The notes: generated by a model not told the origin, from the letters alone. DNA of 64,000 bases from a filamentous cyanobacterium ESFC-1 (GCA_000380225.1 KB904821.1:5058221-5122220), one strand, 5' to 3'. Positions 53,750 through 63,822 are shown, counted from the first letter of the stretch. Numbers and translations are program-made.

Positions 53750-54649
53750 TCAAAATTCTTGCAGCCAAGCCTGTAAAATCTCGTTGAAGCGATCGGGGCA
53801 TTCATCGTGGGGACAGTGACCCGCCGGATCGAGTTCTATGAACTTTAAACGGGGGTTGAGAGGCATAAACTGCTCGGCGAGGGCAAAAGGGATCATACGG
53901 TCTTGACGACCCCACAACAGCAAAATCGGCACTTGTAGCTGGGGCAACATCTGGGAGACTGACGGGGCAAAATCCGGTTGGCGGATACTTTGAAATAAGG
54001 CCTGAAATGTGCCTTCTGCCCCCTCATCGTAAGCCGGAGAACTCAAAATTTCGACTAACTCCTCATTCACCGCTTTTTCTTCAGCGTAAGCGAGTTTAGC
54101 CCAACGGCGAATCGTAGCAGGACGGCGTAAAAATTTGAGCAGAGGAGACAGCAGCAACCGGGAACCAAACAAGCCCTCAATGCCACTCACAACGGGCTGT
54201 AAGGGCTTGGGAATGGCCGCTTGGCGCAAAGTGACATCAGGCAAGCTCGACATGGCAATACCCGCTACCATGTCCGGGTAAGTGGCCGCGGCGGTTAAGC
54301 AGACTAATGACCCGATGGAATTGCCGACTAAAATAACAGGCCGTCCAATAAAGGTTTGCCAAAATTCATAAACTTGTTCGACCCATAAATGGACGGTGTA
54401 GCGGGTGTTAGATTTACGGGAAGCCCCAAAACCGAGTAAATCTAGGGCATATACCGAGCGCTCTTGACCCAAAACGGGGATATTATTGCGCCAATGTTCG
54501 ATACTCGCGCCAAAGCCGTGTAAAAACACAATCGGGGCTTGGTTTGAGAAATGGGGAGGGTGAAAATAGCTGTAGCGAATTTGCCAACCCCGCCAAATCC
54601 AGTCCCGTTGATGGCCGATGCGTTGTTGCCACTGACTCAAGTTACTCAC
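53750..54649 (-). CDS. Alpha/beta-fold hydrolase
   Basis: A 299-residue hydrolase with GTG start at 54649. The oxyanion region is VFLHGFGASIEHWRNNI, the nucleophile elbow is LVGNSIGSLV (serine near residue 120), the acid is in LLWGRQDRMIPFALAE near 250 and the histidine in PAGHCPHDECPDRFNEIL near 282. This matches the haloalkane-dehalogenase/epoxide-hydrolase/esterase group common in cyanobacteria. Substrate unknown. It is divergent from the transporter-HEAT gene and not part of the sugar locus. Confidence 0.88.
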   Translation of the reverse strand: MSNLSQWQQRIGHQRDWIWRGWQIRYSYFHPPHFSNQAPIVFLHGFGASIEHWRNNIPVLGQERSVYALDLLGFGASRKSNTRYTVHLWVEQVYEFWQTFIGRPVILVGNSIGSLVCLTAAATYPDMVAGIAMSSLPDVTLRQAAIPKPLQPVVSGIEGLFGSRLLLSPLLKFLRRPATIRRWAKLAYAEEKAVNEELVEILSSPAYDEGAEGTFQALFQSIRQPDFAPSVSQMLPQLQVPILLLWGRQDRMIPFALAEQFMPLNPRLKFIELDPAGHCPHDECPDRFNEILQAWLQEF

Positions 54650-54772
54650 GATCGCTTAAAAAATGTTTACAATGCCCTTTTGTTCAGCTTAACGCGATCG
54701 CGTTTCCAAAGCGATCGCGCTCCTCCTTTTTGTTTTTGCTATGCTGACTTAAAAAACCGCCGCCAGCCCAAA

Positions 54773-57760
54773 ATGAAATCAAAAACAGTAAGAGGGAGTC
54801 GCAATGCTTGGAGAAATCAAATCCTCAAGGTTTTAAACCTTCGTCCCGAAGAAGGGGAACGCACCTTTTTAATGTTCGTGTTTTATACCATGACTTCGGT
54901 CGGGTTATTATGGCTCGAACAAACCGCGATCGCCCTATTCCTTCAAGGCTTTGGGGCAGAAGGTTTGCCCTTGATCTACATTGCGAGTGCCGCCATGGGG
55001 TCCAGCTTGGGGTTTTTATACACCTGGCTGCAAAATCATTTCCCGTTACGGCGAGTATTTGGGGCCATGGCGTTGATTATGTCAATCCCGTTGATCTTCT
55101 TTCGCGTCGCCCTCGAAGTTGATGCCTTTAACGGTGCAGTTGCCCTAGGAACCGCCTTTTTACTGCGGTTGTGGCTGGATGCCGAAGATATCCTCAACGA
55201 CCTCAACTCCCAAGTTACCGCCAATCAACTTTTTAATATTCGCGAGATCAAACGAACCTATCCCATTGTCTCCAGTGGCTTGTTATTAGGAGATGTGATC
55301 TCTGGATTTTCCCTACCCGTTTTATTATTTCTGATCGGCCTCGAAAATGTCTTATTTGCCGCAGCGTTGATGATTTTGCTGGGGGGCGGGGTTTTGCTGT
55401 ATTTGAGCAAACGCTACAAACAAGCCTTTCCCGATACCCCCGTGCGGGAATTTGAAGATTTACAGCCCGATTACAGCAGTCGCCGCACCAGCAACACCCT
55501 ACGCAAATACATTGTGCCGCTTTTTGCCTTTTTTATTTTGGGTCAGGTCTTGCTATTGCTGGTGGAGTTTCAATTTTTTGGGGAACTAGAGCGCGTTTAC
55601 CCAGAAACCGACCAACTAGCCAGCTTTTTAGGCTTATTCTCTGGCATTTTAGGGATTTGCGAACTCACTGCCCAATGGTTTGTCTCTAGCCGCGCTGTCG
55701 AGCGTTTGGGAGTCTTTATCGCGGCGATGTTTCTGCCCGTGTCTTTGTCCATTTTGGGGCTGTTTACGATCGCCCTGGATATAACGGGAATGTTCGCCCT
55801 CAACAGCACGCAAATCCTCTTTTTCGGGGCGTTGATGCTCAAGTTTTTTGACGATTTGCTGCGCTATACCCTGATTGCGGGGATTGAGCCGTTTTTGTTT
55901 CAGCCGATTCCCGCCGAAATCCGCAGCGCTGTTCAAGCCAAAGTCCAGGGAATTGCCGAACCCCTTTCTATTGGTCTGACGGGGGTGACGATTTGGAGCA
56001 TTATTGCTTTAATTGGCGTTTTCTTCACCGGGAAAGCCGAAACCGCCCGGCAAATTCAAGGGGGGATTTTTATTGGCGCGATCGTCCTGTTTTCGGTGTG
56101 TTGGGCGATTAGCGCTTTACTGTTGCGGTCGAGTTATGTCAGCTTGTTGGTACAAAGTGCCGAACAGGGCCGCTTGGGGTTTGGAACGAGCAATTTAAAA
56201 GCCTTCAAACGGGCAATTATTGACGCACTCAATGATACGGAAAATGAAGACGATCGCCGTTCTTGTATTCAAATGCTATCCCGCATCGACCCGACCGCAG
56301 CCGGGGAAATTCTCGCCCCCCGTTTGACCCAGTTTTCGGTTCCATTGCAAAAAGAAAGCATGGAAATTATGCTGCGTTTCCCGGATGCGGAACATTTAGC
56401 CGATGTGCAGCATTTAATCGAACAAAAGCCGAGTTTAGAAGTGCTGGCGTTGGCGTTGAGGTATATCTGGATGGCGCAACCCCAGTTAGAAACCGGGACG
56501 CTGCAACCCTATCTCGACGAACGGGTAGACGCGGTGGTGCGCGGGACTGCCACGGCGTTAATTTTGGGTCGGGGGAAACCGAACGAACAAGCCACGGCGT
56601 TACGCACTTTAGAGGCCATGCTGGCTTCACGACGAGAACGCGATCGCACCCTCGGAACCCAAGCCCTCGAACAAACCGAAGCCAGTGGGGAGTTGTTGCG
56701 GCGTTATATTCCCGATTTACTGCAAGATGAATCGGCCCGAGTGCGCTGTGCTTTACTGCGGGCGATCGCGACCAAGCGCATTCAAGAATATTACCCTTCC
56801 TTGATCAAAGCCCTGTATTACAAATCCACCCGCGAAGCCGCAAAACAAGCGCTAATCAGCTTAGGAGAAGAAGCCTTACCCGTACTGACTCAATTACTCG
56901 AAGACCGCCGCAAGCCCGATTTTGTGCGCCTCCACGCCGGAAACGCGATCGCGGAGATCGGGACAACCGCCGCAATGGATGTTTTAGTTCAGCAACTTCT
57001 GATCAGTTGGGGGGTGGTACGGCGGAATTTGTTGCGGATTTTACTCAAAATTGAGGGAGATTTTGGCATTGAGGCGGTATTAGAACGTTTAGGCCGCAGT
57101 GGCGTTGAGGAATTGATCGAACAAGAATTGTTACTGCTGGGTCAACTGCTGGCCGCTTCGTTGGATTTGAACAACAGCGATCTGGCAAGTCGGGAAGCGG
57201 ATTTACTGATCGCGGCGTTAGGAGGAATGCAAAGCGACAGCATCGATCGCTGTTTCTTGTTGCTCAAACTGTTATATCCCTTTAGCGCGATTCAAGCGGC
57301 AATTCTGAATTTAGATTCGGATTCAGACAATAATATGGCGCTAGGATTAGAAATTCTCGACAACACTTTGAATATTCCTCAAAAACAAATTTTAATCCGT
57401 ATTCTCGAACGTCGTCCCATCAAAGAACACATCAAAGACTTAGCCGAGTTGGTTCCCTACCAATTCATGTCTCCCCAAGACCGTCTCAATCGTTTGCTAG
57501 AATTGCGTCACTTCCTTTCGGATTGGACATTGGCTTGTTGCTTCCATTTGGCGCGATCGCAACGGTGGGCTATTTCGAGAGAAGCGACGCTAGTTTGTTT
57601 GAGCCATCCGAGTAGTTTTGCCAGAGAAGCCGTATTAGCTTATCTCAAACAAGCCAGCCCTCGCACTTGCTTAGAATTACTCCCGGTGTTGCGAAATGAC
57701 CCAGACCCGCTTGTGGCCGCGCAAGTGGATAACCTCAAAGCTGAATTGGGGATGATGTAG
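54773..57760 (+). CDS. Membrane transporter-like protein fused to HEAT repeats
   Basis: A 995-residue protein. About residues 35-460 contain 11-12 membrane segments of an MFS/nucleotide-translocase-like (NTT/Npt) type, beginning EEGERTFLMFVFYTMTSVG, with NQLFNIREIKRTYPIVSSGL near 145. From about 480 to the end the protein is made of HEAT/armadillo-like helical repeats (LNDTENEDDRRSCIQML, ILAPRLTQFSVPLQKE, LGTQALEQTEASGELLR, ALISLGEEALPVLTQLLE, HAGNAIAEIGTTAAMD). I chose ATG 54773; an open frame extends 222 bases upstream but overlaps the hydrolase gene. Related proteins elsewhere end in a cyclic-nucleotide-binding domain; here that is a separate gene, 242 bases downstream. Confidence 0.8.
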   Translation: MKSKTVRGSRNAWRNQILKVLNLRPEEGERTFLMFVFYTMTSVGLLWLEQTAIALFLQGFGAEGLPLIYIASAAMGSSLGFLYTWLQNHFPLRRVFGAMALIMSIPLIFFRVALEVDAFNGAVALGTAFLLRLWLDAEDILNDLNSQVTANQLFNIREIKRTYPIVSSGLLLGDVISGFSLPVLLFLIGLENVLFAAALMILLGGGVLLYLSKRYKQAFPDTPVREFEDLQPDYSSRRTSNTLRKYIVPLFAFFILGQVLLLLVEFQFFGELERVYPETDQLASFLGLFSGILGICELTAQWFVSSRAVERLGVFIAAMFLPVSLSILGLFTIALDITGMFALNSTQILFFGALMLKFFDDLLRYTLIAGIEPFLFQPIPAEIRSAVQAKVQGIAEPLSIGLTGVTIWSIIALIGVFFTGKAETARQIQGGIFIGAIVLFSVCWAISALLLRSSYVSLLVQSAEQGRLGFGTSNLKAFKRAIIDALNDTENEDDRRSCIQMLSRIDPTAAGEILAPRLTQFSVPLQKESMEIMLRFPDAEHLADVQHLIEQKPSLEVLALALRYIWMAQPQLETGTLQPYLDERVDAVVRGTATALILGRGKPNEQATALRTLEAMLASRRERDRTLGTQALEQTEASGELLRRYIPDLLQDESARVRCALLRAIATKRIQEYYPSLIKALYYKSTREAAKQALISLGEEALPVLTQLLEDRRKPDFVRLHAGNAIAEIGTTAAMDVLVQQLLISWGVVRRNLLRILLKIEGDFGIEAVLERLGRSGVEELIEQELLLLGQLLAASLDLNNSDLASREADLLIAALGGMQSDSIDRCFLLLKLLYPFSAIQAAILNLDSDSDNNMALGLEILDNTLNIPQKQILIRILERRPIKEHIKDLAELVPYQFMSPQDRLNRLLELRHFLSDWTLACCFHLARSQRWAISREATLVCLSHPSSFAREAVLAYLKQASPRTCLELLPVLRNDPDPLVAAQVDNLKAELGMM

Positions 57761-58002
57761 TATGAAGCGATTGACCGGAGAGTTGATGTGTGCCACGCTC
57801 AATTAAAATTAGAGCGTAGGATTTATTGCTTCCCCAATCCCACGCTAGTTCCAGTTCCACGGCTTAAAATCCAATGAATAATCTACCCGCGAGCAATGTT
57901 GGCTATTGCGGTTGAGTCAAGGAAGAATAGGCAAGGCGTGGATCAACGAGCGAGTAACCCCTCCATGGCAAAAGGTAATTTATGGCTGATTTTTAAATTC
58001 CT

Positions 58003-58467
58003 ATGTTAAGCAGCTTCGATCGCTTACTATTTATCAGGCGCGTCTCGATTTTCCAGGAATTGCGAGATGAATTTTTGGTCAAGCTGGCCTCAGCAATGGA
58101 CGAACTTTCATTCCCGGCAGATCACAATATTTTTGAACAAGGAGAAGAAGGGCGATCGCTCTATGTGGTCGTTTCGGGTCGCGTGCGGGTTCATGTGGGC
58201 GATCGCGACTTGGCGGTGTTAGAACAAGGTACATTTTTCGGGGAAATGGCTTTGTTTGATGCCGAACCGCGATCGGCTTCGGTGACCACAGTAGAAGGCT
58301 GTGACTGTCTGACCCTCAATCAATTACAGTTGATCGACGCGATCGAAGAAACCCCCGAAATTGCCGTTAATATTACCCGCGTCCTGTCCCGTCGCATTCG
58401 CGAACTCAACAGCAAAATTAACAGTTACGAAGCCCAAATCAAATCGCTAGACTTAAGCAAAACCTAA
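58003..58467 (+). CDS. Cyclic nucleotide-binding domain protein
   Basis: A 154-residue single-domain cNMP-binding (CRP-like sensor) protein without a DNA-binding domain. LLFIRRVSIFQELRDEFLVK, EQGEEGRSLYVVVSGRVRVH and the phosphate-binding cassette FFGEMALFDAEPRSASVTT are typical, with the arginine and acidic residues for cAMP or cGMP phosphate. The C-terminal part (NITRVLSRRIRELNSKINS) is a single helix, perhaps for dimers or partner binding. It follows the transporter-HEAT gene and precedes the deacetylase-family gene by 24 bases, and may be the detached sensor module of the former. Confidence 0.9.
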   Translation: MLSSFDRLLFIRRVSIFQELRDEFLVKLASAMDELSFPADHNIFEQGEEGRSLYVVVSGRVRVHVGDRDLAVLEQGTFFGEMALFDAEPRSASVTTVEGCDCLTLNQLQLIDAIEETPEIAVNITRVLSRRIRELNSKINSYEAQIKSLDLSKT

Positions 58468-58491
58468 ACTGATTTTTACTTAAGTTTGATT

Positions 58492-59412
58492 ATGGTTTGT
58501 ATTATCTACTCAGACCGCTTTCTCGACCACGACAACGGGCGATCGCACCCCGAACGACCCGAACGCCTAACCGCCATTGTTGATGCCCTTAAACACGCGC
58601 CTTGGGCGAATTATCTAGAGTGGCAACAGCCAACCCCCGTGGCCGATCGCGACGTATTGCCCTGGATCGAAAAGCTGCATCGTCCCGATTATATCGAGCG
58701 AGTCCGCCAGCTTGCCCTCGAAGGCGGCGGTTTGTTGAATATGGATACTCCGGTTTCTCCACAAAGTTATGATGTGGCTTTGTTGGCTGTGAGTGCTTGG
58801 TTGGATGGGATAGACCGGGTTTTAGATGCTCATTCCCCGGCTTTTGTTTTAGCCCGTCCCCCCGGTCATCACGCCGAAAATCATTCCGGTATGGGGTTTT
58901 GTTTGTTTTCTAATGCGGCGATCGCGGCCTATTATGCCCTAACCCAAGAATCTATCAATCGCGTGGCCATTCTCGACTGGGACGTACACCACGGTAACGG
59001 CTCTCAATACCTGACCGAAAGTAACCCCAATATTGCTTACTGTTCCCTGCATCAATCCCCTTGTTATCCCGGTACTGGAGCGAGTAGCGAAACGGGACAA
59101 TACAATAATGTTCTCAATCTCCCGATGAATCCCGGTAGCACTTTTGCCGATTATCAACCCGCCTTTGAGCAGCAAGTCGTTCCTTTTCTCAAGGAGTTTA
59201 ACCCGGATTTACTAATCGTGAGTGCGGGGTATGATGCCACCCAAGCCGACCCCCTCGCGGGAATTTCCCTACACCCGTCAGATTACAAGGCTTTTGTTGA
59301 GTATATCCATCCAGTGTGCGATCGCCTCCTGTTCGGCCTCGAAGGGGGCTACCATTTACAAGCCCTGGCTCAAGCCGTTGTCGCGACTATCGGGGCTTGT
59401 ATGGTGTTTTAG
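58492..59412 (+). CDS. Histone deacetylase/acetoin-utilisation family protein
   Basis: A 306-residue zinc amidohydrolase of the class II HDAC/AcuC/polyamine deacetylase fold. HPERPERLTAIVDALKH near the N-terminus, ARPPGHHAENHSGMGFCLFS near 120, the zinc-binding aspartate and histidine in AILDWDVHHGNGSQYL near 160, SLHQSPCYPGTG, and SAGYDATQADPLAGISL near 240 are all in place, so the enzyme should be active. Substrate may be an acetylated protein, polyamine or small molecule; not predictable. Start at ATG 58492; a TTG six bases earlier is less likely. Confidence 0.9.
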   Translation: MVCIIYSDRFLDHDNGRSHPERPERLTAIVDALKHAPWANYLEWQQPTPVADRDVLPWIEKLHRPDYIERVRQLALEGGGLLNMDTPVSPQSYDVALLAVSAWLDGIDRVLDAHSPAFVLARPPGHHAENHSGMGFCLFSNAAIAAYYALTQESINRVAILDWDVHHGNGSQYLTESNPNIAYCSLHQSPCYPGTGASSETGQYNNVLNLPMNPGSTFADYQPAFEQQVVPFLKEFNPDLLIVSAGYDATQADPLAGISLHPSDYKAFVEYIHPVCDRLLFGLEGGYHLQALAQAVVATIGACMVF

Positions 59413-59478
59413 TCCTTTGTTCTGGGGAACTAGCGCGGCTCGTCATCCCCAGGTTCAGGGAGTTCTGAACCTTGATTT

Positions 59479-61362
59479 TTAATGATCCAGGGGGGGATTG
59501 AGGGGAATTTTCAAAGTAAAACAACTGCCTTGGTTTAACTCAGATTCGACGGTCAATTCGCCGTTGTGTAGGCGGGCGAGTTTGCGGGATAAAGCTAAAC
59601 CGAGTCCTGTCCCTTTATGTAAGCTGTGGCGGTGGGTTTTGCCTTGATAAAAGGGTTGAAAGAGATTTTCGAGGTCTTCGGGCTTGATTCCGATTCCGGT
59701 ATCGATCACGGCGAAATCAAGGGTATTGTGATGTTGGGTAACTTTGAGGGTGACAGAGCCAGCTTCGGTAAATTTGATGGCATTTGATAGCAAGTTCACC
59801 AGGATTTGTTTTAAACGCCGTTGATCTGCGTAGCACAGGGTAACTGCGGGATGAATTTCGAGGTTGAGGTCGAGGCCGGCTTGGTGGGCTTGTTCTTGTA
59901 AAAGGGACATGGCAGACAGACAGACTTCTTCGACGGCAAGGGGTTCGAGGGTGAGTTCTTCTTTGTCGGCTTCGATTTTGGAGATGTCGAGGAGGTCGTT
60001 AATTAGGGAAAGGAGGTGTTCTCCGGCGGTGAAGATGGCTTTAACGTATTGGTCTTGTTTGAGGTTGAGTTCGCCATAAATTTGTTCGAGGAGCATTCGC
60101 GAGAAGCCGATAATGCTGGTGAGGGGAGTCCGTAGTTCGTGACTCATGGTAGAAAGAAGTTCGCTTTTGGCGTGGTTGGCGGCTTCGAGGGAACGGGAAC
60201 GGGCTTGAACTTCGATTTCGAGGTGTTCGAGGCGTTGGCAACTGTGGAAGGCGATCGCAATGGGGGAGGTAATGCCAATCAGCAGTTGTATTTCGCTGGG
60301 GTTAAAGCGGCGCGATCGCTCCACGGTTTCGAGGGTTAAACTCCCGGTTAAGCGATCGCCCTGAAATAAAGGAACGCTTAATAAAGAGGTGGTTTGACTG
60401 TGTTTTTGAATTTGGGCGGTTTTGGTTTTGTCGGCGCAATATTGGGGATAATCTTCGATGTGAAGATAACGGCGCACTTGATAATCACTTTGTTCGGCTA
60501 AGATTTCTTGCCATTCGGAGCAGGGCAGATTTTCTTGCAGGAGAGAAGGAATATTCGCGTTTTTGCGCCATTCTTGTTCGACGGTGACGGTTTCCTCTCC
60601 AAAATGCAATAGGACAACTCGTTCGACGGCAAATTGTTCGCCAATCGACTGCATCATTTTTTGTAAAATTTCAGTAAAGTTCAGATCGGTGTTGAGGAGT
60701 TCGTGGAGTTGACCGATTAACTGTTGTTGTTGTTGAGCGCGGCGGAGTTGATGGTCGAGTCGATCTTGGTGGAGGGCGATCGCGCATTGCAAGGCAATAC
60801 TCTCAATACAGGACAGTTGATGAGACGGCCAAGCGTCTAGGGTTTGGCGATCGCGGCGATGCAAACACAAAAGTCCTAGGGCTTCTTCTTCATAGCGTAA
60901 AGGAACGGTCAACAAGATATCCACCCAGCCATTATCTTGCACTTCTTGGATGAGGGTGGGTTCTTTGAAGTTTAAAGAGTCAGAGGGAGATAATAAATAT
61001 TGGTTGAGCCAAGCATTATTTTGAGCCGCCGTTACCGCCATCGCCCCTTGGGGAGTCGCGGCAGCTATAGGGGTCGCATCTGGGCTAAAAATCCAGCTAT
61101 GGTGAAGATCGAGCGCACGACATAGCCCTTGAGTCGCAGTTTGCAAGCGCTCTGCTAAACTCTGGGGTTGCCAGATGGTACGAACGATTTCCTCTACATC
61201 CATAGAGCAGTTACGATGGGGTGAATTGCGATCGCCATAGCCAGAAGCGATTGGGTCATGGGGAAAGGAAGTGCTACTTTTGAAAAACCATTGTGCCAAC
61301 CAATTGAATAGGTTTTCAGAGGTTTCTGCCAAAGAAATAGGACGATTTATAAAATGAGCCAC
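59479..61362 (-). CDS. Hybrid-free sensor histidine kinase with two GAF domains
   Basis: A 627-residue cytoplasmic kinase with GTG start at 61362. Two GAF-like domains are visible, about 60-200 (LAERLQTATQGLCRALDLHH, GLLCLHRRDRQTLDAWPSHQ) and about 215-380 (LIGQLHELLNTDLNFTEIL, TGSLTLETVERSRRFN). The H-box is LLSTMSHELRTPLTSIIGFS near 405, with the N-box NLLSNAIKFTEAG, G1 DTGIGIKPEDLENLF and G2 GTGLGLALSRKL. No chromophore-cysteine motif for bilin binding is obvious to me. No response regulator is adjacent, so it is an orphan kinase in this window. It is convergent with the deacetylase gene. Confidence 0.92.
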   Translation of the reverse strand: MAHFINRPISLAETSENLFNWLAQWFFKSSTSFPHDPIASGYGDRNSPHRNCSMDVEEIVRTIWQPQSLAERLQTATQGLCRALDLHHSWIFSPDATPIAAATPQGAMAVTAAQNNAWLNQYLLSPSDSLNFKEPTLIQEVQDNGWVDILLTVPLRYEEEALGLLCLHRRDRQTLDAWPSHQLSCIESIALQCAIALHQDRLDHQLRRAQQQQQLIGQLHELLNTDLNFTEILQKMMQSIGEQFAVERVVLLHFGEETVTVEQEWRKNANIPSLLQENLPCSEWQEILAEQSDYQVRRYLHIEDYPQYCADKTKTAQIQKHSQTTSLLSVPLFQGDRLTGSLTLETVERSRRFNPSEIQLLIGITSPIAIAFHSCQRLEHLEIEVQARSRSLEAANHAKSELLSTMSHELRTPLTSIIGFSRMLLEQIYGELNLKQDQYVKAIFTAGEHLLSLINDLLDISKIEADKEELTLEPLAVEEVCLSAMSLLQEQAHQAGLDLNLEIHPAVTLCYADQRRLKQILVNLLSNAIKFTEAGSVTLKVTQHHNTLDFAVIDTGIGIKPEDLENLFQPFYQGKTHRHSLHKGTGLGLALSRKLARLHNGELTVESELNQGSCFTLKIPLNPPLDH

Positions 61363-61866
61363 TGTGTTTAATAATAAGTTGTTTTGAGAAGTTTATAAGG
61401 GCGGTTTTTGACAATCGTGTCAGCCTCTCAAGCTTTTGAGATGAGCCAACTTAACTCGAACGGGAAAATACCTCAAGCTAAAATTCCGAGTCATTCTCAA
61501 GAGAGTCGCTTTTAAATTTAGCCCCAATCCTCACACCGAGATTTCCTACCCGATTCGGCGGCGATCGCCCCAGACAGCCCCCTGGTAGCGGTGACAAAAA
61601 AACTGACACGCTACTTTTGTTGATGTTTCAGTATTTTGGTTTATCTCCAGTATAAAGGGGGATTCCTCTTGCTAGTGTCAAGTTTTCATAAAGATGACCG
61701 GGAAATTACTGATATTTTCTGAAGGGGTCTCGCTCCCAACTCAAATCTACTTTTTCAGGCTAGAATGCAGCCAAAATCGGGTTTTGAGCCAATCAGCTAT
61801 CTTTATGGCCGGGCTTTCTGGGGCAGAATTCAGCTCCCCCGACTGCCGCAGATGCCAATAACCCCC
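61363..61866. other. Intergenic stretch of about 500 bases without a gene
   Basis: Between the kinase start and the permease stop, both minus strand. No long open frame with protein-like content is present in any frame that I could follow. It has one HIP1 site (near 61561). It probably holds the kinase promoter; I see no hairpin-plus-T-run terminator or repeat. Confidence 0.5.
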
Positions 61867-62673
61867 TCAAAATTGACGACTCCTCAAAATCGCCGCAGCA
61901 ACGACCAATAAAGCGATTGTGTAAGCCAGACCATAGAATATATCGAGTCCGATTTCGCCGCCAGAGGGCATTACCCCATAAACCACATCATTGCGTAAAT
62001 TCAAGCGAGATAAATCGGGTAAAATTACATATAGAACCTGAGTAAACTGTTCTAAAGCAGAATTTTCGCTTAATTTCCCCAATTCTAAGAGATCGCGGCT
62101 AAAATGTCCCACAAGATACAGACCGAAACTCAGCAAGGTTGCCAACAGGGAACTCGTAAAAACACTGAAAACCAAAGCCGCCGCGATTAACAATCCCAGT
62201 TCTAGCAGTAAATAAAAAACAGATAGCGCGATCGCCCCAAACGAAAAAGACACATTCACCCAACCAAGGCCAACCAGATAAATTGCTGTCATCGTCACAA
62301 GCCACACCAAAGCCACAGCAACCAAACCCAAATGTTTCCCCACAATCAACTCGGTGCGACTCAAGGGTTTAGCCACCAAAATCAAAATTGTCCGTCGTTC
62401 GATTTCTTGGTCAATCGTCTTAGCACCGAGAGCGATCGCCGCGATCGCACTCAACAACCCCATCATCCCCAAGCCCAAATCTAGCAAGATTTTATCTTCA
62501 TAAGTGGCTGAAACATCCGGTACAATCTGTAACGCCAAGGCAAATAACACAGCAAAAAAAGCAATCAAATATAAAGCGCGAGCGCGGATTCCTTCGCGAA
62601 ATCCATTGATCGCGATCGCCCAAATTCGACTCATACTCATAGGGGGGTTTGTTTTTTGACTTGAGGTGTCCAT
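61867..62673 (-). CDS. ABC-2 family transporter permease
   Basis: A 268-residue membrane protein with six hydrophobic segments, starting with ISRIW-type sequence (MSMSRIWAIAINGFREGIR) usual for the ABC-2/NatB-like permeases. RALYLIAFFAVLFALALQIV, IDQEIERRTILILVAKPLSR and ELIVGKHLGLVAVALVWLV near the middle are typical family regions. No ATP-binding partner is in this window. I keep the ATG at 62673; an alternative is the ATG at about 62640. It may belong to a two-gene transporter with an ATPase elsewhere. Confidence 0.85.
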   Translation of the reverse strand: MDTSSQKTNPPMSMSRIWAIAINGFREGIRARALYLIAFFAVLFALALQIVPDVSATYEDKILLDLGLGMMGLLSAIAAIALGAKTIDQEIERRTILILVAKPLSRTELIVGKHLGLVAVALVWLVTMTAIYLVGLGWVNVSFSFGAIALSVFYLLLELGLLIAAALVFSVFTSSLLATLLSFGLYLVGHFSRDLLELGKLSENSALEQFTQVLYVILPDLSRLNLRNDVVYGVMPSGGEIGLDIFYGLAYTIALLVVAAAILRSRQF

Positions 62674-62730
62674 CCGTTAACTTATCACCCAAAATCAAAT
62701 TCCCCTACTATCAATAAGCCAAATTACAAA

Positions 62731-63822
62731 ATGCTTCAGTTATACTCTCACAATCGCTTTCCCGACTGCTTACGCCTCGACCTCACCACCCAACCTTTAG
62801 AAACAGACTCCTCTCGCAGTCAGCTTTATTGCAGCTTGAAATTTGACCAGCAATGGCAATCCTTGGGTCAAGGACGAATTAAATTTGGCCTCAAAGGCGG
62901 CCAACTGCATCTCGATTGCGAGGGGAATACCATCCCACTGAGCGATCGCCGTTCCCATCACCAAGTCACCCTCGTTAGTGCCAAAAATCAAGCCTCTCCT
63001 ACCCTCATGGTGCGCTCAGACGCAGCCGCAAAGCCCACTTGGATATTTTCGCTGCAAGGCAGTCAACCGCTTTTACAAGGCGATCTCGAACCCCTGCCTC
63101 TGGCTACCCTGAAACACCCCGATCGTTTTGAAGCTGGCTTCGGGGTGCGATCGCATCAAGTCATGCTAACGGATGCAGAAAACCTCTGGAAATACGACAT
63201 TAGCCCCAACCAACACGCCATTCTCGAACGCTTGGTGGTTTTCGCTTTGATGCAGCATTATTTTGCCCAACCCCTCAGCCGAGTTACTTCATCCCCCACC
63301 CCACCCCCAGACGACTCAACGCCACCCACCGCCGATTTTACCCAACTCCAAAAGCAAATCGACCAAATTAGCCAAGCCAAAAATGCCAGTTTTCTAGAAT
63401 TAGCCGCCGCGGCCAACCTCGACCCCAAAACCGACTTCGCTGGGGGTAACTTACGGGGCATTATCGTAGACGAAATCAACCTGAGTGGGGCTAACCTCTC
63501 CCTGGCTAACTGTCGAGGGGCGGAACTGTGCGACGGCGATTTGAGCGAAGCTAACCTGTACAGTACCAATTTGCGAGGAGCCGATTTAAGCGGGGCTTAC
63601 CTCGAAAATGCCAATTTGAGCTACAGCGATTTACAACGGGCCAGTTTAGCTTTAGCCAATCTAGCCGATGCCGATCTGCGGGGGGCTAACTTACAAGGGG
63701 CGAATTTGAGTCAAGCCAATTTGAGTCACGCCCAAGTTGAAGGAGCGCAGTTTGCAGATAATGTGGGGGTCACAGATAGCCTCAAGGCCAGTTTACAAGA
63801 GCGGGGAGCGAGTTTTTCTTAG
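62731..63822 (+). CDS. Pentapeptide-repeat protein with unknown N-terminal domain
   Basis: A 363-residue protein. The first ~190 residues form a domain with no motif I know (RLDLTTQPLETDSSRSQLY, GLKGGQLHLDCEGNTI), followed by a proline-rich linker near 200-215 (SSPTPPPDDSTPPTADF). From about residue 240 to 350 there are A(D/N)LXX pentapeptide repeats (GGNLRGIIVDEINLSGANLS, GADLSGAYLENANLSYSDLQ, ANLQGANLSQANLSH), which fold as a right-handed quadrilateral beta-helix. Such proteins are very frequent in cyanobacteria; function varies or is unknown. It is divergent from the permease over 57 bases. Confidence 0.9.
   Translation: MLQLYSHNRFPDCLRLDLTTQPLETDSSRSQLYCSLKFDQQWQSLGQGRIKFGLKGGQLHLDCEGNTIPLSDRRSHHQVTLVSAKNQASPTLMVRSDAAAKPTWIFSLQGSQPLLQGDLEPLPLATLKHPDRFEAGFGVRSHQVMLTDAENLWKYDISPNQHAILERLVVFALMQHYFAQPLSRVTSSPTPPPDDSTPPTADFTQLQKQIDQISQAKNASFLELAAAANLDPKTDFAGGNLRGIIVDEINLSGANLSLANCRGAELCDGDLSEANLYSTNLRGADLSGAYLENANLSYSDLQRASLALANLADADLRGANLQGANLSQANLSHAQVEGAQFADNVGVTDSLKASLQERGASFS

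Noticed and set aside
54551..54772. Longer start for the transporter-HEAT protein
   Set aside because: The extension overlaps the hydrolase gene on the other strand, is not membrane-like or HEAT-like, and the ATG at 54773 directly precedes a normal N-terminus.
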